A DNA stretch of 64,000 nucleotides. Origin: Microbulbifer sp. THAF38 (lineage in GTDB: Bacteria > Pseudomonadota > Gammaproteobacteria > Pseudomonadales > Cellvibrionaceae). Both the position numbers and the translations under genes were made by a program. Of the stretch, positions 19,896 through 29,480 are shown piece by piece; the first letter of the stretch is position 1; each line of letters begins with the position of its first letter. The notes beneath the pieces were generated by a model, which saw only the letters and a list, made by a program, of their open reading frames with translations, made no database searches and had not been told where the DNA came from. Location of the stretch: NCBI RefSeq assembly GCF_009363535.1, contig NZ_CP045369.1:2987001-3051000 (forward strand). Direction: 5' to 3'.

Positions 19896-20819
19896 CTACG
19901 AGCTCCCGGGCTTTGTTGAAGCCGCCTCATCCACCGGATCACTCAGAAACCGCCTGCCAAGCTCGCCCCCAATCTCATAGCCCCTCTCAAGCAACCCAAT
20001 CTCCTGGGTAAAGCGCTTTACCGGGAAGTCTGCTGGAGGTGCAATCACCGATACCCGACAGTCCGAGGGTGGCGCCGTGATAAAGTCCAAGGCACGGTTA
20101 TAGCGCTCTCCACGCTCCAGAACCGCCTCAAACAGGCGGGAGTGGTCGTGGAAAAACTGCTTGATAAACCTTGGTGCGGAACCCACGGGCTTCCTATAGC
20201 CCAGAGGACGCGAAAGAATCACAGTAATATCCCGCGCCCCCTGTTCATAAGCCCGAATAACCGGGATTGAGTCCGCCAGGCCACCATCGGTCATAGGCTC
20301 TCCGGCCACTGGCGGAAACTCTCGGTAAGCCATGGGGATTGCACAGGATGCAGGGAATACCTCATGCATATTCTCGGGAGTCACGCACACATAGTGGGGC
20401 TGCCCGCTGGTGATGCTGGTTGTCACCGCATAGAGGGGAACGCCATTTTTCGTATAGCGCTCAATGCTTAAGGGCACATCATTATAGGAGGCGTGCCACA
20501 GCCAGTTGATATCGCAAAAGTGCCCTCCCCTTAGATAGCGCCGCCAATCAATGAAGTCTGCTCGCGTTGCATGATCCAACAAAATCTGGCGACTGCGACC
20601 ATGGTCACCCGCCAGGTAACCAATCAGGTTAGTGGACCCTGCTGAAACGCCAATAGCAAAGTCAAAGGGGCAGAAATCCTTCTCGATAAAGGCGTCCAAG
20701 ACGCCCGCTGCGAAAATGCCACGCATAGCGCCGCCCTCTACAACCAGGGCAGATTTCTGGTTTAGCTCTTCAATCCCGCTTGTCATCGTTAATCCGATAT
20801 TGAAATCAATATTGTTCAA
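19896..20819 (-). CDS. Patatin-like phospholipase (YjjU type)
   Basis: 307-residue lipid acyl hydrolase with Ser-Asp dyad. The oxyanion hole VEGGAMRGIFAAG is at about residues 28-40, the nucleophile elbow GVSAGS at about 58-63, and the DGG motif of the catalytic Asp at about 178-180. No signal peptide, so cytoplasmic. The organisation matches the YjjU group of bacterial patatins. Substrate unknown. The ATG at 20819 is used; an internal Met at residue 12 (MTSGIEEL) is an alternative. Confidence 0.9.
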   Translation of the reverse strand: MNNIDFNIGLTMTSGIEELNQKSALVVEGGAMRGIFAAGVLDAFIEKDFCPFDFAIGVSAGSTNLIGYLAGDHGRSRQILLDHATRADFIDWRRYLRGGHFCDINWLWHASYNDVPLSIERYTKNGVPLYAVTTSITSGQPHYVCVTPENMHEVFPASCAIPMAYREFPPVAGEPMTDGGLADSIPVIRAYEQGARDITVILSRPLGYRKPVGSAPRFIKQFFHDHSRLFEAVLERGERYNRALDFITAPPSDCRVSVIAPPADFPVKRFTQEIGLLERGYEIGGELGRRFLSDPVDEAASTKPGSS

Positions 20820-20968
20820 AGGCTACTTTCTAAAAACTATGCCTTGATCGGCTTGCTCCGCTTTCCTTTAGGCTAATTACCGATAAATTGGACAGTGGTT
20901 TTGCCAAGCCGATTCCATCAGCACTATGATTGAGCCATTCAGACTGTTCATTGCCTATTGAGTAATTT

Positions 20969-21466
20969 ATGCCTCTTGTTGTTTTTCAAGCCCCCTGGAG
21001 CCGCCAACTAAAAATTATCAGCTTGCTGAGCGCTGCTCTGCTTCTGGCGATACCTTTTATCCTGATAGGAAAGTCCCAGCAGAGCCCCTCCCTCCTCTAT
21101 AGCATTGCCATTGCTCTACCGCCGTTCATTTTGCTGCTGGGCGCCGCATTTGCTATCCGCGGCTACAGCTTGGTAAACAACAACCTGCAAATACTGAGGC
21201 CCGGCTGGAAAACCTCTATCTCCCTGGAAGGGCTGAAAGAGGTCAAAGTTGATCCTAAAGCCATGCAAGGATCGGTCCGCATCTTTGGCAATTCAGGTCT
21301 CTTTGGCTACATCGGCCTTTTTCAAAACCAACAACTAGGCCGTTACCGGGCCTTCGTTACAGACCAAGAGAAGGCTCTGGTTTTGTATTTCCCCGGCAAG
21401 ACCCTGGTAATCACCCCGAATAAACCCGAGCACATGGCTGAAATGCTGCGCCAACACATCAGATAA
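20969..21466 (+). CDS. Membrane protein with bacterial PH-like domain
   Basis: 165 residues. Two hydrophobic segments (about 15-33 and 44-65) are followed by a C-terminal beta-rich domain (YSLVNNNLQILRPGWKTSIS ... FVTDQEKALVLYFPGKTLVI TPNKPEHMAEML) with the layout of bacterial PH-domain proteins. Probably inner membrane with the domain in the cytoplasm. Function unknown. Confidence 0.72.
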   Translation: MPLVVFQAPWSRQLKIISLLSAALLLAIPFILIGKSQQSPSLLYSIAIALPPFILLLGAAFAIRGYSLVNNNLQILRPGWKTSISLEGLKEVKVDPKAMQGSVRIFGNSGLFGYIGLFQNQQLGRYRAFVTDQEKALVLYFPGKTLVITPNKPEHMAEMLRQHIR

Positions 21467-21579
21467 TAAGCGGCGGTAAACTCTCTATCATGACCACCCT
21501 CCTCCTCAGCTGACGCCTTGGTTTTTTACAAACCTAGCCGCATACTGCGGTCGCCAGAGTCACTATTGAAAGAGCATCA

Positions 21580-22314
21580 ATGAAGAAACTTGTTCTCACC
21601 CTGTCGCTATACCTTGGGCCAATATTCCTGGCCGCCTTGTCAGTAAATGCCCACTCTGGCTGCGTGATACTGCTGCATGGCCTCGCCAAGTCAGATGGCT
21701 CCATGGCCAAGTTGGAGCAAGCCATCAGCGCCGCCGGCTACAAAACCGTCAATGTGGATTATCCCTCCACCCGCTTTCCCATTGAGGAACTGGCCGGCAG
21801 GGCCATAGCTCCGGCACTAGACAGCTGTGCTGGCCACGGAGAAATCAATTTCGTCACCCACTCCATGGGGGGCATATTGGTTCGCCAATATTTAAGCCAG
21901 GTAGAAGTTGAGAACCTCAATCGCGTGGTTATGTTGGGCCCACCCAATAAAGGTAGTGAAGTGGTGGACAAGCTCGGCAATTTCCCAGGGTTTGAATTTG
22001 CCTTTGGAGATGCCGGCCTGCAACTGGGCACCGGGGAGCTGAGTATCCCCAATAAATTAGGCAAGGCGAATTTTGATGTGGGTATTATCGCGGGCACTCG
22101 TAGTATCAACCTGATACTGTCACGACTGATTCCAGAAACCGATGACGGCAAGGTCTCGGTTTCCAGTACCAAGCTGGAAGGCATGAATGATCACTTGGAA
22201 ATGCCGGTAACCCATGTCTTTATGATGAAGGATAAAAAAGTCATCGCCCAGGTACTGCATTATCTCGAGCACGGCTCCTTTGAAAGAGGCACCCAGGTAG
22301 CTCCTGCCAACTGA
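21580..22314 (+). CDS. Secreted alpha/beta-hydrolase lipase/esterase
   Basis: 244 residues. A Sec signal peptide ends near VNAHS (about residue 25). The hydrolase core follows: oxyanion region CVILLHGLAKSDGSM (about 28-42), nucleophile elbow THSMGG (about 93-98), a candidate Asp in PETDDGKVS, and a late His in a G-M-N-D-H segment. It resembles the small alpha/beta-hydrolases annotated as acetyltransferase/hydrolase with alpha/beta fold or lipase. Likely periplasmic or secreted. Confidence 0.85.
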   Translation: MKKLVLTLSLYLGPIFLAALSVNAHSGCVILLHGLAKSDGSMAKLEQAISAAGYKTVNVDYPSTRFPIEELAGRAIAPALDSCAGHGEINFVTHSMGGILVRQYLSQVEVENLNRVVMLGPPNKGSEVVDKLGNFPGFEFAFGDAGLQLGTGELSIPNKLGKANFDVGIIAGTRSINLILSRLIPETDDGKVSVSSTKLEGMNDHLEMPVTHVFMMKDKKVIAQVLHYLEHGSFERGTQVAPAN

Positions 22315-22449
22315 ACAACGCACACCAACCACTGGGCTTTTGCGAAAGATCAAGGGCCCACTCCATTCCAGCTTTTTTTACCCCTCAAGTCGGTTTAACA
22401 TCCGGGCTACCCCTTACAAAATCACCTATAAAAACACAGGTAATATATA

Positions 22450-22911
22450 GTGCAGTGGCAGTGGTGTAGCTTTCAACAACTCTCTATCGATCAGCTTTAT
22501 GAAATCTTGCGGGCACGCCAGGAGGTTTTTACTGTAGAGCAGGATTGCCCTTATCAAGATGCCGATGGAAAAGATCAAGAAGCCTGGCACCTAATCTGCT
22601 GGGACAAGGAGAGCCAATCGCCCCAATTGGTGGCTTACCTACGCGTAGTATTTCCGGGCAAAAAATATTCCGAGCCCTCAATAGGCCGCGTGCTTACCGC
22701 AGAGTCTAGCCGCGGCACGGGATTGGGCAGAGAACTGATACGCCGCGCGGTTGAGCAAACCCAGGCGGAGTATCCAGGTTCGGGGATTCGCATTTCTGCC
22801 CAGGAGCACCTGCGCAGGTTTTATGGAGAGTTTGGATTTGAGCAAGTATCCGCCCCCTACGACGAAGACGGCATACCCCACATAGAGATGTTGCGCCCGG
22901 CATCGGAATAG
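22450..22911 (+). CDS. GNAT acetyltransferase, ElaA family
   Basis: 153 residues starting with GTG at 22450. It matches ElaA over the full length: LYEILRARQEVFTVEQDCPYQDADG near the N-terminus, the acetyl-CoA loop SRGTGLGRELI (about 95-105), and the C-terminal FYGEFGFEQVSAPYDEDGIPHIEM. The substrate of ElaA proteins is not established. It converges with the PepSY gene 18 bases downstream. Confidence 0.9.
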   Translation: MQWQWCSFQQLSIDQLYEILRARQEVFTVEQDCPYQDADGKDQEAWHLICWDKESQSPQLVAYLRVVFPGKKYSEPSIGRVLTAESSRGTGLGRELIRRAVEQTQAEYPGSGIRISAQEHLRRFYGEFGFEQVSAPYDEDGIPHIEMLRPASE

Positions 22912-22929
22912 ATACCGGGCAATGCCAGC

Positions 22930-24441
22930 TTAGTTACTTCCAACAACTGGCCGACCAACGGTGGAAGCAAAAGCGCCATCCCGTTGGCGCACCCAGGTAT
23001 ACAGGCAGGAGGCCGCGATACCCGCAGCAATCAACAGCCACACCGCATTGGCAACCAGTGAGGCTCTCACAAAGGAATCCGCCCCATACAGGGAGACGTG
23101 AACCACCACTGCCAGAATACAGGCTGCGATGGTTGCTCCGCGGAGCAACATAGACCAACCGGCAACAGTCCCCACAAAAGCAGCTACCACACTCAAAACA
23201 ACTGTGGTCAGCCAGAATACCTGGGCGGCAGGCATGGCAAAGGCCAGGTAAGTCACAGCACTCAATGCAATAGCAAAAGGAATTCCCCAGACCTGAGCCA
23301 TCCAGATACGCTCAAGGCGCACTGCCGACTGCCCCCGCTGGCGCTTGCGCACCAACCAGATATTAATACCAGACACCACCAGCACGCACATAGCGATACC
23401 CAGCAAGAAATAGGCAATTTTTACTGGGAAACCTGAAAAATGCCCGAAGTGCAGACGGAATGTGGAGAGGTATACCTGCTTGGCGGCATCCCCTTCAGAC
23501 CACCCCTCTTTTTCTATCAGGCTGCCATCCCCATTAAAGTGGTAACGCTCACCCCAAACCAGCTTCTCAGGTACCCGTGTCCAAATCTCCACAACCTGCC
23601 CTTCGCGGCCAGGAAAGGCAACCTCAAGCTTAGTGCGCTCCTCACCCGGTGCGATCTGCTCCATTTGGGCAAGAATCGCGGCAAAATCCGGGAGAGGTAC
23701 CTGTGCGGCATTCTCTTCCATCACCGGATGCTCACGATACAGAATATGCTCAACCCTCTCGGTATCCCCAGCAAAGAAAACACCGGCAATTGCAAAGGCC
23801 GCCACCTGAGAAAGGCCGATAAAAGCACCAGTAATAGCGATCGCCAAGTGAAAAGGTGCTGCCCAGACACCCAGCCGGTTGTGCAAGTCCACCTGCTGCA
23901 AACGCTTGGAGCCCGCCAAGCGCAGAGAGAAAGCATCCTTAATGATCTTCGGGTGTGCCAATAATCCAGAAATAATCAGTGCTGTCATCAATACACCGAT
24001 CAAGCCTACAAGAGGAACCCCAAACCCTAAGGGCAGATTTAATGCAAAATGCAAATAAGCAAGGAAGTGCGTCCATTCGTGTGCTACCTCACCCAGTAGA
24101 GAACCGTCCTCGGCGACATAGCGCTCAATATCCCCCACTTCCACGGTCAACCTGGGCATATCTGTATTGGGAATGGTAAATTTTACCGATTCAAATTCTT
24201 CGTTCTGCTCTTTCGCCAGGGCAACTGCCTGCTCGGTGGCAAGCTGGTATACAGCGGGGCTGACATCGAGGTTTTCCAGCTCTGAAGCCTGCTCCCAGCG
24301 CTCAAATTCATTGTAAAAAACGGCAAGCGTTCCACTGACACAAACGATATAGAGCAGAGTGGAGATGGCCAAACCGAGAACCGAATGTCCATCCGTCATA
24401 TCGCGCACAAAGGCGGGAGTTGGCTTTAGGGAAAATTTCAC
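22930..24441 (-). CDS. PepSY-associated TM protein (iron-uptake-linked reductase-like)
   Basis: 503-residue inner-membrane protein with an N-terminal transmembrane segment (about 20-40), periplasmic PepSY-type domains, three central and C-terminal helices, and a final cluster of five hydrophobic segments. The PepSY_TM layout WTHFLAYLHFALNLPLGFGVPLVGLIG and the HNRLGVWAAPFHLAIAITGAFIGL motif (conserved His) are diagnostic. Proteins of this family accompany TonB siderophore receptors and are thought to reduce ferric siderophores. Here it is third in the gene order after the receptor and a small membrane protein. Confidence 0.9.
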   Translation of the reverse strand: MKFSLKPTPAFVRDMTDGHSVLGLAISTLLYIVCVSGTLAVFYNEFERWEQASELENLDVSPAVYQLATEQAVALAKEQNEEFESVKFTIPNTDMPRLTVEVGDIERYVAEDGSLLGEVAHEWTHFLAYLHFALNLPLGFGVPLVGLIGVLMTALIISGLLAHPKIIKDAFSLRLAGSKRLQQVDLHNRLGVWAAPFHLAIAITGAFIGLSQVAAFAIAGVFFAGDTERVEHILYREHPVMEENAAQVPLPDFAAILAQMEQIAPGEERTKLEVAFPGREGQVVEIWTRVPEKLVWGERYHFNGDGSLIEKEGWSEGDAAKQVYLSTFRLHFGHFSGFPVKIAYFLLGIAMCVLVVSGINIWLVRKRQRGQSAVRLERIWMAQVWGIPFAIALSAVTYLAFAMPAAQVFWLTTVVLSVVAAFVGTVAGWSMLLRGATIAACILAVVVHVSLYGADSFVRASLVANAVWLLIAAGIAASCLYTWVRQRDGAFASTVGRPVVGSN

Positions 24442-24487
24442 GTTGAATTCCTAGTGAGGTCTCTTTGATCTCAAAATCATTATTAGC

Positions 24488-25060
24488 TTATGCCGCTGGC
24501 ATTACGGCAAAGCCACTCGCCAGTGAAAAAACCACTAGCGCCGCGCTGGGGCGAAGCAGCTTCTTATCCGCACTACACCAAACCATTGCCAGGGTCCAAA
24601 CAATAACGGCAACAAAGGCCGCCCCCACAAGACGGGCGCTCTCACCAAAACCGGTAAAGCCAAAATAAAGAAGGCCGGCCAAAAGACCACTAGCCGTTGG
24701 TAACAATGCGATAGCCAGGAAACGTAAAACGCCTCGCAGCCATAATTGCCACAAGGCCTCCTTCGGTGCCGCTCCACCCGACCTCTGCTTTTCCTGCCTG
24801 GGGGGACCGCTCGGCCAATCGCCTTTTAAGGCAAGCAAGGTCAGGGCGGCCAGCATAACCAGGAGTGTGGCAATACTCACACCATATTCCACCCCCACCA
24901 CTGCACTCCAGGCGAATGCCGATAACAACAACAGGCCCCAACCCATCCAACGACGCAACGGTTGAGAGCCGCTACGTAGCCAGGCTGAGTAGAGACCAAA
25001 AATACCGGCAATGGCAAAAATAGTGGCCAGTCCGGCGATGATGTAGAAGGAACTTGGCAT
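24488..25060 (-). CDS. Multi-pass membrane protein of the siderophore locus
   Basis: 190 residues from the ATG at 25060 (MPSSFYIIAG). A longer frame to 25126 would start inside the terminator hairpin and is less likely. Five hydrophobic segments are visible, including FYIIAGLATIFAIAGIFGLY and the last two after residue 130. Lies between the TonB receptor and the PepSY protein on the same strand, 46 bases before the latter. Similar unnamed membrane proteins accompany PepSY_TM genes. Function unknown. Confidence 0.75.
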   Translation of the reverse strand: MPSSFYIIAGLATIFAIAGIFGLYSAWLRSGSQPLRRWMGWGLLLLSAFAWSAVVGVEYGVSIATLLVMLAALTLLALKGDWPSGPPRQEKQRSGGAAPKEALWQLWLRGVLRFLAIALLPTASGLLAGLLYFGFTGFGESARLVGAAFVAVIVWTLAMVWCSADKKLLRPSAALVVFSLASGFAVMPAA

Positions 25061-25106
25061 AAATATCACACCGGGAGATTTAGGCTCCCGCCCGATGGTG
25101 AAACGC

Positions 25107-25151
25107 AAAAAAGGGAGTTTGCCCACAGACTCCCCCTGCGGACAAACTCCC
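25107..25151 (-). terminator. Terminator/attenuator after siderophore receptor gene
   Basis: On the minus strand GGGAGTTTG pairs with CAAACTCCC across a 21-base loop and is followed by TTTTTT. It starts 14 bases after the receptor stop. It may make downstream membrane genes less expressed than the receptor. Confidence 0.82.
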
Positions 25152-25164
25152 AGTCTACTCTAAC

Positions 25165-27381
25165 TTAAAAAGTGTAACGTGCCTCAGCAGTCACGTAACG
25201 GCGCTCGCCGTAGAAGCAATCACCACGGCTCAAACAAGAGGTGGTGTGAACCTCATCGGTCAGGTTTTTCACATTCAGCTGGAATTTCCAGCTTTCCAGG
25301 GTGTAACCGATAGTTGCGTCATATAAGGTGTAAGATGGATTCTCTGTGGGGAAATCCGCAAAAACATAATCGTAATAAGCAGCATTTTTAGAATCAAAAG
25401 CTACCAAGGCTGCATGAACGTTATCAATACCGGTATAACTCTCACCAACATGGCGAGCACCTACCCCAACACTTAGACCAGAAACCCATTCACTAAAGTC
25501 ATAGTTGCCCCAGAGAGAGAATTGCTCCTCAGGGACAGTCTCGATTTCACTGCCAACTTCAAGTGGATTACTACTTTCTAGCACTTCTGTGTCTATTTGG
25601 CTGTAATTCGCCACTAACGTCAAATTACCCCACTGCCCACTGGCCTCAAGCTCAAACCCATCAATCTGCGCCTCACCGATTTGCCGGAAAGATCCATCGA
25701 GACCGTAAGTTAAGCGATTTTTCTGCTTAATCTCAAAAGCAGAAGCAGTCATCAGGATATTAGTACCTTCTGGCTGGTATTTAATACCGGCTTCAACTTG
25801 CTCCCCTTTAACAGGCTCGTAGGTACCGCCCTGGCTATTCGGATCTGCTAAGACAGCCTCAAAAGATTCTGAATAGCTAATATAAGGAGATACACCACTA
25901 TCAAAGGCATACATTAAGCCAAATCTTTTAGTGACTTCCGTCTCTCTCTGCTTGCCACTTACATTTTTAGCAACATTACTTTGTGTTCTTGAAGACAATC
26001 TATCTTCACGCAAGCCCAAATTAAAAATAAGGCTGCCAAGGCTAACTTGATCTTGGAGGTAAATACCTACTTGCTCAGCATTGACATCGGTATTCTCTCT
26101 ATCCCGCTCTTCCAGCCCTTCTGGTACAAAACCATAAACCGGATCAAAAATATCAACGACACCACCGAGGCCACGCACTCTCAAAATACTGTTATCGATT
26201 TCTGCATTCTGGCTATCAATACCTGCAGAAATCTGATGCTCAAAAGCACCAGTAGTCAGTTCGCCTGACAAGCGCAGGTCAAAAATCAAAAGATCGCTTT
26301 TCGCGTCTTTCATATAGACCGTCCGCGATACTTGACGGAGATCTTTTTGTAAGCGCAGTTCACGACTGTAATCAGCATACATCGAGTTGTAGTCGACATC
26401 CCCTTTTGAATAACGAAGGCCTGCATTGATGCCCCAGCTATCATTTAAGCGATGATCAACCCACAAGCTATAAGCGGTTTGTTCCGTGTCGTACTTATCC
26501 CAACCTGGCTCACTAATAAAGGTATCGGTCGGGATTTCACCGTTTACGTTATCAACAATGGTGCCACCCCAGGGCAGGAAGGCCGCAGTGGTACCTGTGT
26601 TTTCTTCTTGATGGTTCACCAAGAAAGTAATTTCGGTATCCGCACTGGGACGCCAGGAAATGGAAGGCATAAACAGAATGCTGTCGTCATCGACATGATC
26701 AACCTGAGCATCGGCATCTCGGGCGTAACCCGTCACGCGATAGAGCCACTCGCCATTACTATCCAAGGCCCCGGTAACATCGCCAGCAATTACTTTGCGA
26801 TCATAGTCACCGCCCTGCACCATCAGCTCACCACCAAACTCCTCTTTGGGGCGCTTGGAAACGAGGTTCACGATACCTCCAGTAGAACCTTGCCCATAGA
26901 GAACAGAAGAAGGCCCCTTGAGGATTTCAACACGTTCGAAGGCATAGAGGTTTGCACGTGAGCCGGTATAGCTACCGAAGGTTGTTTTTAGTCCATCGAC
27001 AAACATGACTGGGTCAACAGCACGCACGGTAGACCAATCGCCTCGAGCATCAACACCAAACAAGCCGCCATTCACACCGGCAGAATATTGCAGGATATCC
27101 TGCACAGTCTTAGAGCCAGTAACATCAAAGAAATCCTTATCGCGCAGTGAGATTGAGAACGGCGTCTCATCCACCGGGATATCCAACTTACCAATAGAGG
27201 TCTGGCGATCCAGGTTGAGCTCGCCGGTTACGTTAACCTCTTCAAGAACTTCATTTTTATCATCGGCAGCAACAGCTGCAGAGCTGCCTGCGGCAACAGC
27301 CAGCGCCAGCAGGGAACGGCTAAGGCCGGAGATAACAGGAGAGGAGTTTTGACGTGAACCTTGGAAACGAGCGGTGCCCAT
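25165..27381 (-). CDS. TonB-dependent siderophore receptor
   Basis: 738-residue outer-membrane receptor for a ferric siderophore. After a signal region (about 20-39, ending AAVAADD) there is a TonB-box-like EEVNVTG, a plug domain (PVDETPFSISLRDKDFFDVT ... RVEILKGPSSVLYGQGSTGGIVNLVSKRP), and a beta-barrel ending in aromatic Phe (VTAEARYTF), as needed for barrel insertion. The layout is the ferrichrome/hydroxamate (FhuA/FpvA-like) siderophore subfamily, although no extra N-terminal signalling domain is present. The promoter is overlapped by a Fur box. Confidence 0.95.
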   Translation of the reverse strand: MGTARFQGSRQNSSPVISGLSRSLLALAVAAGSSAAVAADDKNEVLEEVNVTGELNLDRQTSIGKLDIPVDETPFSISLRDKDFFDVTGSKTVQDILQYSAGVNGGLFGVDARGDWSTVRAVDPVMFVDGLKTTFGSYTGSRANLYAFERVEILKGPSSVLYGQGSTGGIVNLVSKRPKEEFGGELMVQGGDYDRKVIAGDVTGALDSNGEWLYRVTGYARDADAQVDHVDDDSILFMPSISWRPSADTEITFLVNHQEENTGTTAAFLPWGGTIVDNVNGEIPTDTFISEPGWDKYDTEQTAYSLWVDHRLNDSWGINAGLRYSKGDVDYNSMYADYSRELRLQKDLRQVSRTVYMKDAKSDLLIFDLRLSGELTTGAFEHQISAGIDSQNAEIDNSILRVRGLGGVVDIFDPVYGFVPEGLEERDRENTDVNAEQVGIYLQDQVSLGSLIFNLGLREDRLSSRTQSNVAKNVSGKQRETEVTKRFGLMYAFDSGVSPYISYSESFEAVLADPNSQGGTYEPVKGEQVEAGIKYQPEGTNILMTASAFEIKQKNRLTYGLDGSFRQIGEAQIDGFELEASGQWGNLTLVANYSQIDTEVLESSNPLEVGSEIETVPEEQFSLWGNYDFSEWVSGLSVGVGARHVGESYTGIDNVHAALVAFDSKNAAYYDYVFADFPTENPSYTLYDATIGYTLESWKFQLNVKNLTDEVHTTSCLSRGDCFYGERRYVTAEARYTF

Positions 27382-27449
27382 GGGGATCCCTCAACAATCA
27401 TTGGAAGTTTTGTTGTCGCAGCAGCCGCTGCCAACATTTAATGACGCGG

Positions 27450-27478
27450 ATCTTAATAGGAATCGTTATCACTTACAA
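27450..27478 (-). promoter_or_regulatory. Promoter with Fur box for siderophore receptor
   Basis: On the minus strand TTGTAA and TAAGAT are spaced 17 bases apart. Between them, at 27452-27470, lies GATAACGATTCCTATTAAG, which matches 13 of 19 bases of the Fur consensus. Iron-bound Fur would block this promoter. The rest of 27382-27817 holds no gene. Confidence 0.75.
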
Positions 27479-27781
27479 CATTATTAGAACATTTTTTTAC
27501 TAATGCAACTCACCAAATAGCCAAGGGCATGTAAACAATCAGACCCAAACCAGGGGTACAAACGTAACTGGCGCAGTAAAAGAGATATGCAGAGGGCCTT
27601 AGGCCCGATGGAGGTGATTAATACAGGCAGTCAGTAAAAAGCTGAAATTAGCCAATATTTTTATACTTAGGCGAGGACTTATAACGCGAGCTTGAACAGA
27701 TTAGGCCAAATTTTAACCGGCTCTTGAGGGAAGTTGAGGCGCCCCGAGTTTCGGGCACCTCTGAAGGTAAAATAATTTTAT

Positions 27782-27811
27782 GCTCCAGCGAGGATTAAAC
27801 CTCACCGGAGC
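27782..27811 (-). terminator. Probable terminator after AbgT gene
   Basis: Imperfect hairpin (10 of 12 pairs) GCTCCGGTGAGG-TTTAAT-CCTCGCTGGAGC followed by TAAAATTATTTT on the minus strand, 6 bases after the AbgT stop. Confidence 0.55.
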
Positions 27812-27817
27812 CAACTG

Positions 27818-29392
27818 CTAAGGCGTCGGATAGGTATAGCTCGCCTGCAAACCCAAAGGCATGCCCAAGTTCCAGTAAAGAACGAGGAACAGGGTCCAGC
27901 AGATCAGGAATACCACCGAGTAAGGCAGCATGATAGATACCAGAGTACCTATACCCGTACTCTTCACATAGCGCTGACAGTAGACAACCACCAATGGGAA
28001 GTAAGGCATCAATGGGGTAATGATGTTGGTAGAGGAATCACCGACTCGGTAGGCCGCCTGGGTCAGGTCTGGGGAGAAGCCAATCTGCATCAACATAGGC
28101 ACAAAAATCGGAGAGAGCAGCGCCCACTTGGCAGAGGCAGACCCCACAAACAGATTGATGAACGCCACCAGTACAATGATCCCCATCAGGGTGATCGGGC
28201 CCGGTAGGTTCATAGCCGCCAGCAAACCACCTCCCTCTATCGACAACAGGGTGCCAAGGCCGGAGCGGGCAAACTCGGAAATAAACAGCGCGCAGAAAAA
28301 GGCCATCACGATGTAATACGCCATGGAACCCATGGTCTTAGACATCGCATCGATTACGTCCTTACTCTTTTTAAAGGTCCCTGCCGCAAAGCCAAAAACC
28401 ACACCAGGAATAATAAACAGCAGGAAGATCAGCGGTACAATAGACTTCATCACCGGTGCAGCAAAGGAGGCAAGCTGCCCCTGGGAATCGCGCAGTGCGG
28501 AGGTCTCCGGCAACATCCAGGCGATAAGGCCGACAATACCGGCGACCATTACGGTAACCGCCAGGTACATGGCCTTTTTCTCACGGGCTCCCAGCTCCTG
28601 CATTACCGGCATATCTTCTTTATCGCCATCGATGGCAACATTCTTCAGGCGGGGCTCAATCACCTTATCGGTCAGCCACCAACCCAACATGGTGACCACC
28701 AAGCAGGACGCCGAGGTGAAGAACCAGTTGTTAAGCGGGTTGACCTGAATTTCCGGGTCAACAATCTGTGCCGCAGTTTGGGTAAAGCCCTGAAGCAAAG
28801 GGTCAATTGCCGAGGGCACAAAGTTTGCCGAGAAACCACCCGAGACACCGGCAAAGGCGGCGGCAATACCCGCCAGCGGGTGACGACCGGCCGCATAGAA
28901 AATCACACCGCCCAGGGGGATCACCAGTACATAACCGGCATCCACTGCGGTGTGACTGACAATCGCCACCAGAATCAACATGGGGGTCAGCAGCATTTGA
29001 GGCGTTACCGCCAACAGCTTTTTCAGCACTGCATTGATAAAGCCACTCTGTTCCGCCACACCCACACCCAGCATCGCCACCAACACTACGCCGAGAGGCG
29101 CAAAGCCGGTAAAGGTGGTCACCATACTGGAGAGGAAGCGGGCCAATTCACTGCTGGAAAGAAGGTTGGTTACCTGAATTGCTTCCCCCGTGGCTGGATG
29201 CAAAGTATCGAAGCTCACACCAGATAGCAGCCAGGACAGCACCCAGATGGCCACCATCAATACCAGGAAGAGTACGGCGGGGTCGGGTAGCTTGTTACCT
29301 ACTACCTCAATAAAATTCAGTGCCCGGTTGATCCAACCATTTTTGTTATTGGCATTATCGCCCCCTGCGGGGCTTGCCTGAACGTTTTCCAT
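27818..29392 (-). CDS. AbgT/MtrF-family transporter
   Basis: 524-residue inner-membrane protein with about 11 hydrophobic segments, in the p-aminobenzoyl-glutamate transporter family. Members move aminobenzoyl-glutamate or export sulfonamide-like antimetabolites. Family regions seen: NKLPDPAVLFLVLMVAIW at the N-terminus, AAFAGVSGGFSANFVPSAIDPLLQGFTQ mid-protein and GDSSTNIITPLMPYFPLVVVY near the C-terminus. No peptidase (abgA/B) genes are adjacent, so import for folate salvage cannot be assumed. Confidence 0.93.
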   Translation of the reverse strand: MENVQASPAGGDNANNKNGWINRALNFIEVVGNKLPDPAVLFLVLMVAIWVLSWLLSGVSFDTLHPATGEAIQVTNLLSSSELARFLSSMVTTFTGFAPLGVVLVAMLGVGVAEQSGFINAVLKKLLAVTPQMLLTPMLILVAIVSHTAVDAGYVLVIPLGGVIFYAAGRHPLAGIAAAFAGVSGGFSANFVPSAIDPLLQGFTQTAAQIVDPEIQVNPLNNWFFTSASCLVVTMLGWWLTDKVIEPRLKNVAIDGDKEDMPVMQELGAREKKAMYLAVTVMVAGIVGLIAWMLPETSALRDSQGQLASFAAPVMKSIVPLIFLLFIIPGVVFGFAAGTFKKSKDVIDAMSKTMGSMAYYIVMAFFCALFISEFARSGLGTLLSIEGGGLLAAMNLPGPITLMGIIVLVAFINLFVGSASAKWALLSPIFVPMLMQIGFSPDLTQAAYRVGDSSTNIITPLMPYFPLVVVYCQRYVKSTGIGTLVSIMLPYSVVFLICWTLFLVLYWNLGMPLGLQASYTYPTP

Positions 29393-29434
29393 ATCGAAAC
29401 CTGTACTTTTGTTATTTGTTATTAGAGTGAAAGG

Positions 29435-29468
29435 CGTGGGAAGAACCTTTTAACAGTAACTTCCCACG
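29435..29468 (-). terminator. Inverted repeat between trpS and AbgT genes, possible terminator
   Basis: CGTGGGAAG and CTTCCCACG (9 bp) with a 16-base loop, 12 bases past the trpS stop. The T-run after it is short. Confidence 0.45.
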
Positions 29469-29480
29469 TTGTAAAAAAGG

